From the NCBI RefSeq assembly GCF_032884065.1, contig NC_088867.1, positions 24,850,018 to 24,914,017 of the forward strand: a DNA stretch of 64,000 bases, in the 5' to 3' direction. How positions within the stretch are numbered: position 1 is the stretch's first letter; every line of letters begins with the position of its first letter. The notes below the pieces were generated by a model that made no database searches, had not been told where the DNA came from, and saw nothing but the letters and a program-made list of their open reading frames with translations. The position numbers and the translations under genes were made by a program. This DNA comes from Artemia franciscana (lineage: Eukaryota; Arthropoda; Branchiopoda; Anostraca; Artemiidae). Positions 1 to 11,825 of this stretch are shown here, piece by piece.

Positions 1-890
1 CAGGGCTTGAGCCCTGGGGCCTTGATCCGGCCCGGAAAATTCGGACCATACATATCAAATTTACTTGAATGACCATTACAACGAGACGTGAAGTTTCCAC
101 CATTTTACGAAAATGTGAATCCGATACATTTGTATTTTATGGGCGATTTGCATAATAAGGAGCCCTTATTCTTAGTGCTGTATGCTACTAATCCTGATGC
201 CCACAAAACCAAATAGCTAGGCGTTTTGATAGAAACGAGTATATTGAAGCTGGGAAACATCCCGGGGTGCTTTAGGGTTGAAAGGAATTCAGGCTTTCCG
301 ATTAATTTCGGCCCTTAAATAGGACTAGAACCTTTTATATACCTTCGAATAAGTTTTTCTTCAGTTTTCATTGACAATCCGTTAAATATGACGAGGTCAG
401 AGAAAAAAAACCGTAGTAAGTCCATTGCTGTTTATTATGTCGATGTGGTTATTATTAAATAGTATAATTTGTGGGTTAGAACTGTGAGCTTTGCTCAACT
501 AATTGTAGCATAAGACTGTCTGACACAAAGCAGCGTTAGTCTCTTAGCTATAATTACTTCAAGGGCCCTTCACTCCCCCTTTCAAAGGAACAAACCTCGC
601 AACTGGCGCCAGGTTTGATCCACAGAGTCTAAAGTTTTGAAGACAAAAATTGAACATTTTTTTGCGAAATTTTTAAATAGTGAAAAACCGTGTTTTGTTA
701 AAGATTTTGGGAAAAAAAGGCCTAGAATCTGATACTCTCGGACTTCGGCAAAAAGGTTTTCTTAGAGCTTAACTGAATTCTAAGCCAAACTTGAAGCTTT
801 CGGCTTCCGTTAAGAAAGTAATTGACAAATTTCAAAAAAAAATATTTAACCCATATTCATTTATAAGGATTACTGTATTTATTACAAACA

Positions 891-926
<36 letters not shown>

Positions 927-2701
927 ACGACAAAGGTGTATAAATTTTTTGACACAAAAAAGTTCACATACAACAGATCCAGCGAAAGCGCTGAGCTATT
1001 CCGTTCAAATCGGTTCATTCCATTCGCTAAAAACCAAAAGTAAAATTAGAAAGGTTGAGAATCATTTATTTATTCATTATATATTTTTTAAATGATATTT
1101 TTCAAAGGATCATTTTAAATATTTCAACAGAATCACTAAACCATCATGACACACAAACTAGCTGCATAAGTGGACAGCATAAACATCACCACATTACAGC
1201 AATTTTCCGAGTTGGTAAAATTGAAGGCTGGAAATTGGAAGTATTACATAAGGTTGTAGTTTTAACTCTAACCTATTCCTATTTGCTCTATTGACCTTCT
1301 ACATACCCACAAGCCCCTCAAAAGGTGGGTGCGTAGAGCGGATCTTTGGCCTTGACCTCTTTGATTTTTGAGGTTTTCGAGACTTAGCACTCTTATTTTT
1401 CAAATTATTCACCTATTCTAAGATTTTCGAAAAACTTTCTACCCCACAGCAAATTATGATATATTCCCTTAAATAAATATGTTACATGCACGCCACCACT
1501 CAGTCTTACTTTCACCCAGGATTTTAATAGAAAAGTAATTTCAACTTTTATAAAACAAGAATAAGCTTCTCAAATATGTTCAATCTATTTGTTCGCATTT
1601 CAAGTTATTTGAGGCTCTCGCCAAGTAAAAACTCATTTTCTGTCATTGAGAATTCCATATCCCTGGTAATCTCTAGGCTAATAAATAAACTTACCGATTA
1701 AATCGGAATCACCATGCTATCCTCTCAACATCCCAGAAACGAGTCATATCCATAACAGTTTGTCAAGAGGAATCATTAACTGCTTTCTGATTGGTGGCTG
1801 GCAACAGCCAATGACAACATAAAATATTTTCTCCGGAACTGGAAAACAGAATTGCGATTGGAGTAACCTTAGAAACCCCTTAGCATAATCAGCCTGCTTT
1901 CATCTATACTAGGGATATAATACCTTTAGAGTTCAACAGATTAATCTCGCTTTTCTAACGAGATATTATGTACTTGGTCTGGCTTCTGACTTTCATCTCT
2001 GCGTGAAGCTCGTCTTACCATAAAGCTACAATATATCAACAAGAATTATATGAAGATGAAATCCCCCTGATGAAAAATCCTATAATTGATTTTTAGATGG
2101 TAAAAAGACTATATTTTTTATTTTCTTTAAATTGCTATTTACTTTAACGTAAAATTTATTTGAAGCAAGATTCATGGTGCTGTCGCTAGTCTATTGCTAG
2201 CAATTTTACCAACAGAGACGGCAGCTGATACCTCTAATAAAAAAAACTAGTCCAGAGACAACATTTCTTCCTTATTCTCAGAGAAGGCTGCAGTAACCCT
2301 GAAAAGTGTCTAAGCCCCATGACTAGTAGTATATATTGCCCTTAAGCCAAGCACGGATCCAGAGCCTTAATTAGGGGGTTGGGGGTTATGGCAGAGCCAA
2401 AAGGAAAGAGTGTAATACCCCCTCTTCTACAACTTTTTTAAATAATTGAAGTAAGGCCAGGTTTGCTATCAACGTAGTGTAACGCAACAGGAGATTAACT
2501 GACTCACTTTGCCGCTTGCGCAAGGCATTGGGAAACTTTGTCGGGGACGTGCTTGCCCCTAAACATCAATATCCGTTGGCCAATGAGAGGCCAACAGGCT
2601 ACGCAATCGTTACCTGTTGCATTTGGTGAGTTGCAGTATTTTCGATTGCTCTTTGATACCATCACGGCGTTGTAAGTTTGCAATATAAGATGAATGGATA
2701 A
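1..2701. other. No recognisable gene or element
   Basis: AT-rich DNA with frequent stops in all frames. It opens with a small perfect hairpin (CAGGGCT-tg-AGCCCTG, 1-16) that may be the cut end of a repeat. It also contains a 34-base poly-A run (892-925). No open frame over 80 codons was found and no transposase or RT motif was seen. The part at 2380-2460 is purine/pyrimidine-biased but unremarkable. Confidence 0.6.
892..925 (+). repeat. Poly-A run
   Basis: Thirty-four consecutive A residues. It could be the tail of an old retroposed copy, but nothing recognisable lies directly upstream and no flanking duplication was found. Confidence 0.7.
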
Positions 2702-3109
2702 TTACCTTAAATTGCAACTTGGAGCAATTGAAGGATTTTTCATCCTGTAGCATTGCTCATAATCTAAGCGTCTGAACACCAACTTGAAAGGCTTCTTTAG
2801 AAATAGAACAAAAAATATAGGAAAATCCTCTTTCAAAATATGATGTTCGAGAACCTTCCCATTGTCTATATGACAATGTTTGAGGATGAGGGCGTTATTT
2901 CTAATGTCATTACCGTTACTATTGGCAAATACCCTCAAAAGCAAAGAATAAAGGCAAGACATAAGAAAATGTCTCGTCAGTTGGCTGAGGAAAAACACCA
3001 GCTTTGCTGATGCTGCAAACTTATCCCAATCAAGGTGCAGACGCGGCAAAAGATTGACATGAGATAAAAAGTGCATTTGGATGGAATGGACAACAAATTC
3101 TTGAGCCAA
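2702..3109 (-). CDS. Unrecognised 135-codon open frame
   Basis: This is the longest open frame in the first 17 kb (ATG to stop). The product is rich in Leu, Phe and His, with a segment RRLDYEQCYRMKNPSIAPSC near its C-terminus. No known domain, signal peptide or zinc-binding pattern is evident. There is no flanking splice site I trust and no homologous copy elsewhere in the window. It may be a chance frame or a fragment of an unknown transposon protein. Confidence 0.2.
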   Translation of the reverse strand: MAQEFVVHSIQMHFLSHVNLLPRLHLDWDKFAASAKLVFFLSQLTRHFLMSCLYSLLLRVFANSNGNDIRNNALILKHCHIDNGKVLEHHILKEDFPIFFVLFLKKPFKLVFRRLDYEQCYRMKNPSIAPSCNLR

Positions 3110-3164
3110 TTTGATTTTTTGTCAAAAATTTTTCTATGCGAGTTAATTTTTCTGCCAGGAATGA

Positions 3165-3855
3165 ATGTATCTAACTAGTGATCCTAGAATATCAGGAAAG
3201 GGCTCATTTGATCAAAAATCAAAAATTATAATGCCCTTTTTGAGTGACCAAAATATTGGAGGGCTGCTAACCCCCCTCCTACACCTTTTCCCCAAAGTTT
3301 GTTGACCGCAATTTTGAGGTAGTCCCTTTGTTCAGAATAGTCGAAAAATTTATTAGCTATATCTTTGAGGATGACTTGATTACTCACAGTAAGGGTTGTA
3401 TCCAGGGGGAGGGGTTGAACCCACTCCCTCGAAATGTTTAATTGTTGGGAATTTTCCATGGACAGGGACCCGGATTTCCCAGTATTATTTAAAAAACGAT
3501 CAGAAGTTAAAACAAAAAAAAATATGTTTATTTCAACTGAGAGCAAGGGATAACAGTAAAAGTTAGGACAAACAGAAATTATTACGCTTATAAGAGGGTT
3601 TGTCACCTCTTCAATACCTCGCTCTTTATGCTAAAATTTATTTTAGAATTTTTAACTCAGCTTATTATTCTGATTAAATGGCCCTTGTGTTTCAGGAGTT
3701 AAATGACTGGAACACAAAGTCAAACTTTAGCGTAAACAGTGAAGAATTGAGGAGGGTGAAACCCCCTCAAATACGCGGTAATATCCGTTCGTTTTAAATT
3801 TTAATGTTGCTCCTTACTTTAAACACAAAAAACTTTTTTTGTAAATTTATTCTTT
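3165..3855 (+). mobile_element. Old, internally deleted copy of the CAAACAG (Helentron-like) repeat family
   Basis: Diverged but collinear with the better copies. It has the 'gtgatcctagaatatc..gggctcatt' segment, then 'gccctttttgagtgaccaaa..ttggaggg', then 'gcctcgctctttatgctaaa'-like hairpin sequence. It ends in 'cgttcgttttaaattttaatgttgctccttac'-type sequence near 3830. It lacks the 5' head and the terminal 3' hairpin. It is the most diverged copy of the family here. Confidence 0.65.
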
Positions 3856-5435
3856 AGGGAGGAATGCGTAAGCCTCCGTAGTCTGGGAGATTAATTGTGT
3901 AGTTAGATAAAGGCTTTAAATCTATTGACTCTTTCAGAATTTTTCACTCGACAGCATTTTGGTTCTTTCCTGGCGAAAATTGTTGTCTTGCTCCACAAAT
4001 TAGCAGAAAAATATGTTGCTGTGCATGGTAGTGACGTTAATCCACGAAAATTTATGAGGGGAAAAATAAAGTTTTCAATGTCTAGGGGATCATAATTTAT
4101 TGTTTTTCGATTTCTTTCTGTGAAGACACAAAAATATTTTTTCAGTGAAAATACTCCAAAAAGGTATTTCTCAAAGTCTAGAGAGGGTGCAAAAATTTCG
4201 GGGGCAGAGGCTTCCCCGTCCCCTTGGTTGACGCTTTTTGTGCATGGCCTGGTTTGCTTAAAAGGGACACTAGAGCTTTCAACATCCGTTTGAATAGGCA
4301 CTCTACCGATATTTCACAACCACTTTATTTTCTTCTTAATATAATGTTATTTAAAAAAACACAACTTTTCTGTGAAAAGTAAATAGGAAATTTTAAAATT
4401 AAAGCGAACACAAATTAACTATTTATATCAATATTAAATATAAAAGTTCGATGCAAAAAATCAAACTTAAAACACGTCGAAATTACTAGAAACGAAGAAA
4501 TGAAATATGAAGCAAACCGAAACCGCTATGTAAAATTGAAATCAGAAAGAGAAAGAAAGAGATAAAAATTACCACAAATAATGCTGTTATTTCCTTACTC
4601 CTTGAAACACCTCAAAAATTCAGTATCATTTTCACTTGACTATAAACTAAACAAATCGCTTAAATAACTTATTTTATCTTGGCAGTTGGCTTTTCTACAC
4701 ATTTGGAAGGAAAGGATTGAATAAAAGGGTAATGATGACCGAAATTTGGCTGTTTTTAAAATAGTAAAACAAATTTAGTCGCCATAGAAATTTTTATTTA
4801 AAAAAAAGCATAATTGTTGAAACTTAGCTATAATTTCTTTTTTTAATCTATCTTTTTTTAAATAAAAATGACAACTGAGCCTAAAGCGTGATTGTAAAGA
4901 GCTAGACTTAGAGTATTTCCAATCAATTTTTCAGCTAACTTTATTAAATTATATTCAAAGTATAATACAGCTGAAAGAAAAACAGAATTTATAGAGAAAG
5001 CTAGAGTTGATAAGAATTACCGTCGGCTTGAGATAGTAAAACAAAATTGATTAAAACAAAATAATTTGTACTGATACTTTTTCGTGAGAATTTTGACTAG
5101 CAGTATTTTTATGTTTTATAAAACTGCTCAAAATATGCTGTGTTTTTGGCAAAGTGCAAATCATACTATAGTCATGTGGTACCACAGTCATCTCCCCCAC
5201 CTTGCTCATTTTAGGTGCTTTCTCTGCTTGACACTGATTACAATTTTGAAATTGTCATTTTGTTCAAACTAGTCCTAATAGATATGTAATAGATATGGTA
5301 TGGATACCATAATAATAACATGGAAACCTAATAGATATGGTCTAATAGATATGCCTCCATGGATGACATGCCCATTACACCCCCTTGGCAAGGATTATAA
5401 ATTATGCAGTTTAGCCATTGTTTACATGCAGGATT
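3856..5435. other. No recognisable gene or element
   Basis: AT-rich sequence with short open frames only. The minus-strand frame at 3903-4301 (132 codons) has no recognisable domain and overlaps repeat-like DNA. A small palindrome (TATGGTAT-gg-ATACCATA) lies near 5295-5312. Confidence 0.5.
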
Positions 5436-6600
5436 TATCATAGGCAGCGCAATAGTGCTGCCTAAGTAAAGAGTGATGTGAGCACATGTATTATTTATTT
5501 ATTTATTCTTTTTTGTTTTGTTTTGGCTCCGTTGATTGAAAACTGAAAGGGCTAGTGCCCTTTTTGACAGTCAAAAGTGATTGAAGGGCAACGCCCCGCG
5601 CCCATCATTTTCATAAGCACATTCAATGAAAATTTAAAGACAGCCATTTTTTCAACGTAGTTGAAGGATCGGGAAATTATCTCTTTGAGGATAACATCCT
5701 CCCCCAACAGCTCTCAGGGCAAGGGCTGTAAGTTATGTCTCGGGGCATATAAGGTTTTCATAGAAAGGGTGGTCATATAAACCTCGGAGTGGGCTCATTG
5801 GATTGGTAAGCAGAAGTTCTAGTGCCCTTTTAAGAGTCAAAGTGATCAGAGGGGAGTACCCCCCAAACACACACACACATTGTATTTTCCCAAAATCCAT
5901 CTGATAGAAATTTTAAGATAGTCATTTGTTCAAAAATAGTCAAAATATCATAGGCAGCGTAATTGCGCAGCCTAAGTAAAGAGTGATGTGGGCATAATTT
6001 ATTGTTTTGTTTTATTGCATTTTTTTATATAAGGGCACTTTGCAAAGAAGGAGCTGTTGTGAAAACTTCGAAAGATGCACTTTCGATTGGATATTTTAAG
6101 TTCTATGGCCCTTTCTAGTAGTTGAAAGTGATTGGAGGATAGCCAGCCCCCCTCGCTTGCACCTGTTATTTCCCCAAATAAATCCAGTCAAAATTCTGAG
6201 ATAGCCATTTCGTCCAGCGTAGTTTAAAGGTCCAATCAATATATCTTTGAAGATTACAGGTTATCAAGAAGATATATCAGCAATATCACACCAAATACTA
6301 ACTGTATCAAGTTGAAACTTTCAGGACTTGATGAGAGTGATGTTCAAATCAACAAAAGGCAATACATATACTATTAATACTACCACTAAAGTTACGGTAA
6401 ACGACGTTAAGGCTATCAAGATAAAACTTTTAGGGAACGTTTAGGGGGAATTTCAATTAAACGGAAACAACTTATACAGGTCTTCAGAAGGACATATAAG
6501 CAACATCATAGGCAGCGCCGCTCTATAATAGCTAGAAATACCATTGAAACTTTTAAAGTAGCAAATTCAGTTCAAGGTTAAAAGTTCTAGCACTTTTTGT
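5436..6600 (+). repeat. TAGGCAGC-headed repeat units (three heads in tandem)
   Basis: Three copies of a palindromic head (TAGGCAGC..GCTGCCTA and variants) followed by 'agtaaagagtgatgtg' begin at 5441, 5951 and 6509, about 510 and 558 bases apart. Between heads lies a module 'ctagtgcccttttt.a..gtcaaaagtgattg.agggca..gcccc', then 'ttaaagatagccatt.t.ttc', then 'cccccaacagc..cagggcaagggctg'. The same module order occurs in the CAAACAG family. The third head is damaged. This looks like tandemly arranged non-autonomous elements or one element with internal repeats. Confidence 0.6.
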
Positions 6601-7881
6601 GGCACTTGGTATTAATCAAGTGACATATAGCGATTGCAAATTCTGTCGGTCTGTCTGTCTGTCGGTCCCGGTTTTGCTACTTTAGGCAATTCCAGGTAAG
6701 CCAGGACGATGACATTTGGCATGCGTATTAGGGACTAGACCAGATTAAATTAGAAATAGTCGTTTTAGAGATTTGACCATCTGGGGGTGGAGTGGGGGGT
6801 CGGTTAATTTGAAAAAAATATAAAAAATAAAGTATTTTTAACTTACGAACAGGTGATGGGATTTTAATGAAATTTGATGTTTGGAAGTATATCGTGTCTC
6901 AGAGCTCTTATTTTAAATCCAGACTGGACCCGGTGACATTGAGGAGAATTGAGGGGGGGGACCTAAAATATCGGAAGACGCAATTCTTCAGAATTCTTGG
7001 AATACGTGAATATCGAGGTATCTTACGAATGGGTGATCAGATCTTAATGAAACTTGATATATAGAAAAATCTTATGTCTCAGATGCTCCATTTTCAATTC
7101 GAATCGGATCCGGGAACATAGAGGGTTGGAGGGGGGAAACAGAAATCTTGGAAACTGGAAATCTTGGAAAACCCTTAGAGTGGAGAGATCGGGATGAAAC
7201 TTGATGGGGCACAAGTTGTAGATACGAGATTGACATAATTGGTACGGATCTGTTCTCTTTGAGGGAGCTGGGGGTTGTTAATTTGGAAAAATTGAGGTAT
7301 TTTTAACTTAAGAACCAGTGACCGGATCTTAATGAAATTTGATATTTAGAAGGAACTCATGTCTCATACTCTTATTTGAAATCCCCACCAGATCTTTTGA
7401 CATTGGGGGGAGTTGGAGGGGGAAACCGGAAATCTTGGAAAAAACCCACTCATAAATGCCGTAGATACGTGATTGACGTAACCGGTCTGGATCCGCTCTC
7501 TTTGGTGGAGTTAGGTGGTGGAGTTCAGTGCTTTGGAGTTTGGTGCTCCTGGACGTGCTAGGACGATGAAAATTGGTAGGCGTGTCAGGGAGCTGCACAA
7601 ATTGACTTAATAAAGTCGTTTTTCCTGATTCGACCATCTGGGGGGCTGAAGGAAGAGGAAAAATTAGAAAAATTGAGGTATTTTTAACACGAGTGGGTGA
7701 TCGGATCTTAATGAATTTTGATATTTAGAAGGAACTCGTGACTCAGAGCTTTTATTTTAAATCCCGACGAGCATTAAGGCTCTGATTTTCCTTTTAAAGC
7801 AATCTATTGATTCGTAGAATTGATTGGCTCTTGGCTCTTCCGACCTCGTCATAAGTGCCACATGAGCTCTTAGCTCTTGTT
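6600..7881 (+). mobile_element. GTCT-microsatellite element, copy 1 (HINE/DINE-1-like, non-autonomous)
   Basis: It begins with a palindrome CACTTG..CAAGTG near 6603-6622, closely followed by a (GTCT)n microsatellite at 6643-6667. It then has about four diverged copies of a core repeat containing 'ggtgatcggatcttaatgaa' (near 6850, 7030, 7315 and 7695) alternating with 'tgacattggggggagttgg'. It ends in an 'agctcttagctcttg' tail at 7866-7880. There is no coding capacity. It splits a repeat module: 'gttctagcacttttt' lies before it and 'aagagtaaaaggaaattgga' after it. Confidence 0.7.
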
Positions 7882-9985
7882 TTTAAGAGTAAAAGGAAAT
7901 TGGAGGGCAATGACCCCTCCTCCCAAGCCCATGAATTGTCCAAACACATCCAATCAAAACTGTGAGACATTCATTTTGTTCACCATAGTAGAACAGCAGC
8001 TATATCTCTAGGGATATTGGGTAGGCCTCCCACAATTATGTAATAGGCCCATTATGCTTTGAAACTAAATCAAAAGGCCCTGTGTGCCAGGTTATCAATA
8101 AGAAACCTCAGCAATATATTAAGAACGACTGCGGGTATTAATTTGAGACTTTCGGGGCTACTACTTGTACTACTTCTGCTCTTACATTTTACATAAATCA
8201 AAAGAGTATAAGAGTATCCACTTTATCAAAACATAGATATAGTTTTTTGGAATGATATTATTTGGATTAATTTTCAGATAAACTTGAGGAGTTATAAACT
8301 TAACTTAAGCAATACTATTTGTGTCAGGATTAAGCATTATTGAAAAAGTTTTTCCAACATACAAATATCAAGCCAAACAATAGATTCTTATAGAAAAAAA
8401 ACGAAAAGACATAAATTGTTTTTTCCATGAAAAAGACTATATCAATAAAAAATGAACAGTACAATATTTTAAGGACGACCGATGGTGTTAAGTTGAAACT
8501 GTCAGGTGATGTTGAGGGGGATGTTGAAGAGCTATTGGAGGGCAACCAGTCCCCCTTGCCCTTTTTAGGTGCCCTCTTCCCTCATCAGCGGTCAAAATTT
8601 TGAAAAGGTGATTTTTTTAAACAGTCTAAATTCGAAATAACTATGCCTATGGCGATGAGATAGCCCCCTCCCACAGCTTTTGAGAGAGACGACAAATTTA
8701 ATCAACGTACTATATGCACACTTGTTTTCAAAAAGTCGTATCAACAATATCTAAGGAACTGCTGAGGGTATTAACCTGAAACTTCCAGGGGATGTTGAGG
8801 GTGTTGTTGAGCTATCAGAGAGCAACTAATCCCTTTTGCCCTTTTTAGATGCTCGTTTTTATCGTGATTGCTCCAAATTCTGAAAAAGTAATTTTGTTCA
8901 AAAAAACTCAGAAGAATTAGTAACTATCTCTTCGGGGAATCAATTCCCCCCACAGCCCCCAGGGCAAGGGTTGCAGATTATACAATTTGCTCTTTTTTCA
9001 CGCAAGATTCATCATTGGGAAAATGGGAGTTCTGACTGTCTTCGGAAAGGCTAAGGATATTTAGGTGAAACTTTGGGGAATGTTGAGAGACACATTAAAC
9101 TACACCGAAAAATACTGTTTGCATCCAATTTATTAAGTTTGGGAAACAATTTAGCTGAAGAGATTAAGTTTAAACTTTAAGAGTATGCTGAGGGTGATGT
9201 TAAAATTGGCAGGAGGGCATCCAGTTCTCTTCCCATTCTCTTTGTAGCTGCTGTCCCCCAAAAATACCTGATTTAAATTTTAGAATAGCCACGTTTCAAA
9301 ATAGTCGCAAATTCAAATAACTACGCCTCCAGGGATGACATAACCCCTCACCGGCCCTGTGGCAAGTGTTGTAAGTTGTACAAGTTGACCATCGCTTATA
9401 TATAAGGTTGGTTACTGGGAATGGGAGCATGCTAGATTCTAAATCTCCAAAAAGGATAAGGGTTTTATTTTTGGATATGTAACTTTTAGAAAATGTTGAG
9501 GGGGATGTCAAATAAAATCAAAAGATACTGTATGCAGGAGGGTTATCAAAACGACACAATAGCATTATCTAGGGAGTGGTTAAGGGTGATAAGTTGAAAC
9601 TTTAAAGGCCTGTTGAAAGGAATGTTGAAAAAGAAATGAGGGCAACCAGCCCCCCTCCTTTTTTTGTGGCTTTAGATTTAGCATTGATAACTCTTTACTT
9701 TAAAACTGATAGGAATATTAAAAAGCCATTTTATTCGAAATAATCCTAACATTTAATGGGTATGCCTCCGGGGATGCCATGTTCCAAAAAGCTAAGGGTT
9801 TTGAGGTAAAATTTCCGTTGACAGGTACGTTGAGCTAAATCAAAAGAAACCATATGTAGCCGAGTTATCAAAAAAAGAGTATCTTCAATACCTTAGGTAC
9901 GAGCAAGGGTGTGAACTTGAAACTTTCAGGGCCACTAGTACAGCTACTATTAACGCTGCGAATGCGACTGTGACTGCTTTACACT
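7882..9985 (+). repeat. Degenerate array of ~0.4-0.5 kb related units
   Basis: Recurring landmarks in the same order: 'ggttatcaa..a.gacgtatcagcaatatctaaggaa', then 'gttgaaactttcaggg..tgttgaggg.gatgttga', then 'ggagggcaaccagtccccctt', then 'atagccattttgttcaa', then a 'cc.ccacagcccccagggcaaggg' block. These recur around 8090, 8450, 8740, 9160 and 9530. The units are strongly diverged. Short open frames here are not conserved between units. The order resembles the modules at 5.4-6.5 kb. Confidence 0.55.
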
Positions 9986-10086
9986 GCCACAATTTACAAA
10001 TCTAACTGTTTGCAACTGCTAAATATTCAGTTTATTTTGATTAATTCTTTCTATTCATCGTGATTATCATTTATTGCCGATGTTTT

Positions 10087-11825
10087 CAAACAGTTCGTGG
10101 TAACGAAGTGTAGTAAGGAGCGACCCGGCTCAATAGTAACCAAAACTCTAAAAAATTGAATTTTTATATCAATAGCTACATCAAAAGAATCGCATTTAAA
10201 TGCTGATTTTAAATATATAAGTTTCATCAAGTTTAGTCTTACCCATCAAAAGTTACGAGCCTGAGAAAATTTGCCTTATTTAGGAAAATAGGGGGAAACA
10301 CCCCCTAAAAGTCGTAGGATCTTAACGAAAATGACACCATCAGATTCAGCGTATCAGAGAACCCTATTGTAGAAGTTTCAAGCTCCTATCTAAAAAAAAT
10401 GTGGAATTTTGTATTTTTTCCCAGAAGACAAATCACGGGTGCGTGTTTATTTGTTTTTTTGTTTATTTTCCCAGGGGTCATCGTATCGACCAAGTGGTCC
10501 TAGAATGTCGCAAGAGGGCTCATTCTAACGGAAATGAAAAGTTCTAGTGCCCTTTTTAAGTGACCAAAAAAATTGGAGGGCTCCTAGGCCCCCTCCCACG
10601 CTCATTTTTTTCCCGAAGTCAACAGATCAAAATTTTGAGATGGCCATTTTGTTCAACATAGTCGAAAACCATAATAACTATGTCTTTGGGGATGACTTAC
10701 TCCCCCACAATCCCTGGGGGAGGGGCTGCAAGTTACAAACTTGGACCAGTGTTTACATATAGTAATGGTTATTGGGAAGTGTACAGACGTTTTCAGGGGG
10801 ATTTTATTTTGTTTGGGGGTGGGGCTGAGGAGAGGGGGCTATGTTGGAGGATTTTTCCTTGGAGGAATCTGTCATGGGGGAAGAAAAATTCAATGACAAG
10901 GGCGCAGGATTCTCTAGCATTACTATATGAAAACAATGAAAAATAAACATGAAAAGTTTTTTCAAATGAAAGGAAGAAGTAGCATTGAAACTTAAAACGA
11001 ACAGAGATTATTACGCATATGAGGGGTTCTAAAAATACTTTAGCATAAAGAGCGAGATATTTAGGAGGAGATAAATACCTTGCTCTTTATGCTAAAGTAT
11101 TTTTAGTAGTTTCAACTATTTATTCTACGGCCTTTATGATTCAGGGGTCATTCTTAAAGAATTGGGACAAAACTTACGATTTAGTGTAAAGAGCGAGGTA
11201 TTAACGAGGGTACAAACCCCCTCGTGTACATAATAAAAATATAAGGTTATGAAAGTTTGTTACGTAAGTTAATTCTTAAGTTACGTATATTTTTTACTAA
11301 TAAAAACGTTCGTTAAAAATTAAAAGTTCTAGTTGCCTTTTTAAGTAACCGAAAAATGGGAGGGCAACTAGGCCTCCTTCTCCACCCCTTATTTCTCAAA
11401 ATCGTCTGATCAAAACTAAGAGAAAGCCATTTAGCCAAAAAAAAGAATTAATATACAAATTTCATTTTAATAATTTATGTGCGGAGAGCCAAAACCAAAC
11501 ATACATTAATTCAAAAACGTTCAGAAATTAAAAAAAAAGAAATAATTTTTTTAGCTGAAAGTAAGGAGCGACATTAAAACTTAAAACGAACAGAAATTAC
11601 TCCGTATATGAAATGAGTTGTCCCCTCCACAATCCCTCGCTCTTTACGCTAAAGTTTGACTCTTTGCCACAATTCTACTTTTTAAAACAATTAAAAGCTT
11701 TAGCGTAAAGAGCGAGGGATTGCGGAGGGGACAACTCATTTCATATACGGAGTAGTTTTTGTTCGTTTTAAGTTTAAATGTCGCTCCTTACTTTCAGCTA
11801 AAAAAATTAGTTTTTCTTTATTTAA
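10087..11825 (+). mobile_element. CAAACAG family, near full-length copy A
   Basis: A 1739-bp copy starting CAAACAGTTCGTGG (a damaged 9-bp palindromic head) and ending TTTATTTAA. Flanks read T before and T after, so insertion appears to be T|T with no duplication. In order it contains 'agtaaggagcgac', a 'gtgccctttttaagtgacc..ttggagggc' module, a short inverted duplication at 11029-11106, a second 'ttgcctttttaagtaacc' module, and a long 3' hairpin at 11544-11808. Open frames at 10547-10946 recur in other copies at equivalent positions with shifts and are not convincing proteins. Confidence 0.75.
11544..11808 (+). repeat. Long 3' hairpin of CAAACAG copy A
   Basis: Arms 11544-11655 and 11698-11808 (about 111 bases each) are inverted repeats with only about four mismatches around a loop of about 42 bases. 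The arms include 'gtaaggagcgac'/'gtcgctccttac' and 'tactccgtatatgaaa'/'tttcatatacggagta'. Homologous hairpins are at 17035-17255, 40540-40790 and 55118-55360. Confidence 0.9.

Noticed and set aside
5436..6600. CRISPR-like or phage-like array of palindromic repeats
   Set aside because: Repeats are ~500 bases apart, diverged and in a eukaryotic intron/transposon context. There are no spacers or cas genes.
10547..10946. Overlapping frames recurring in CAAACAG copies (also at 41289-41739 and 54144-54537)
   Set aside because: Similar peptides recur only because the DNA is repeated. Frames shift between copies and show no conserved domain.
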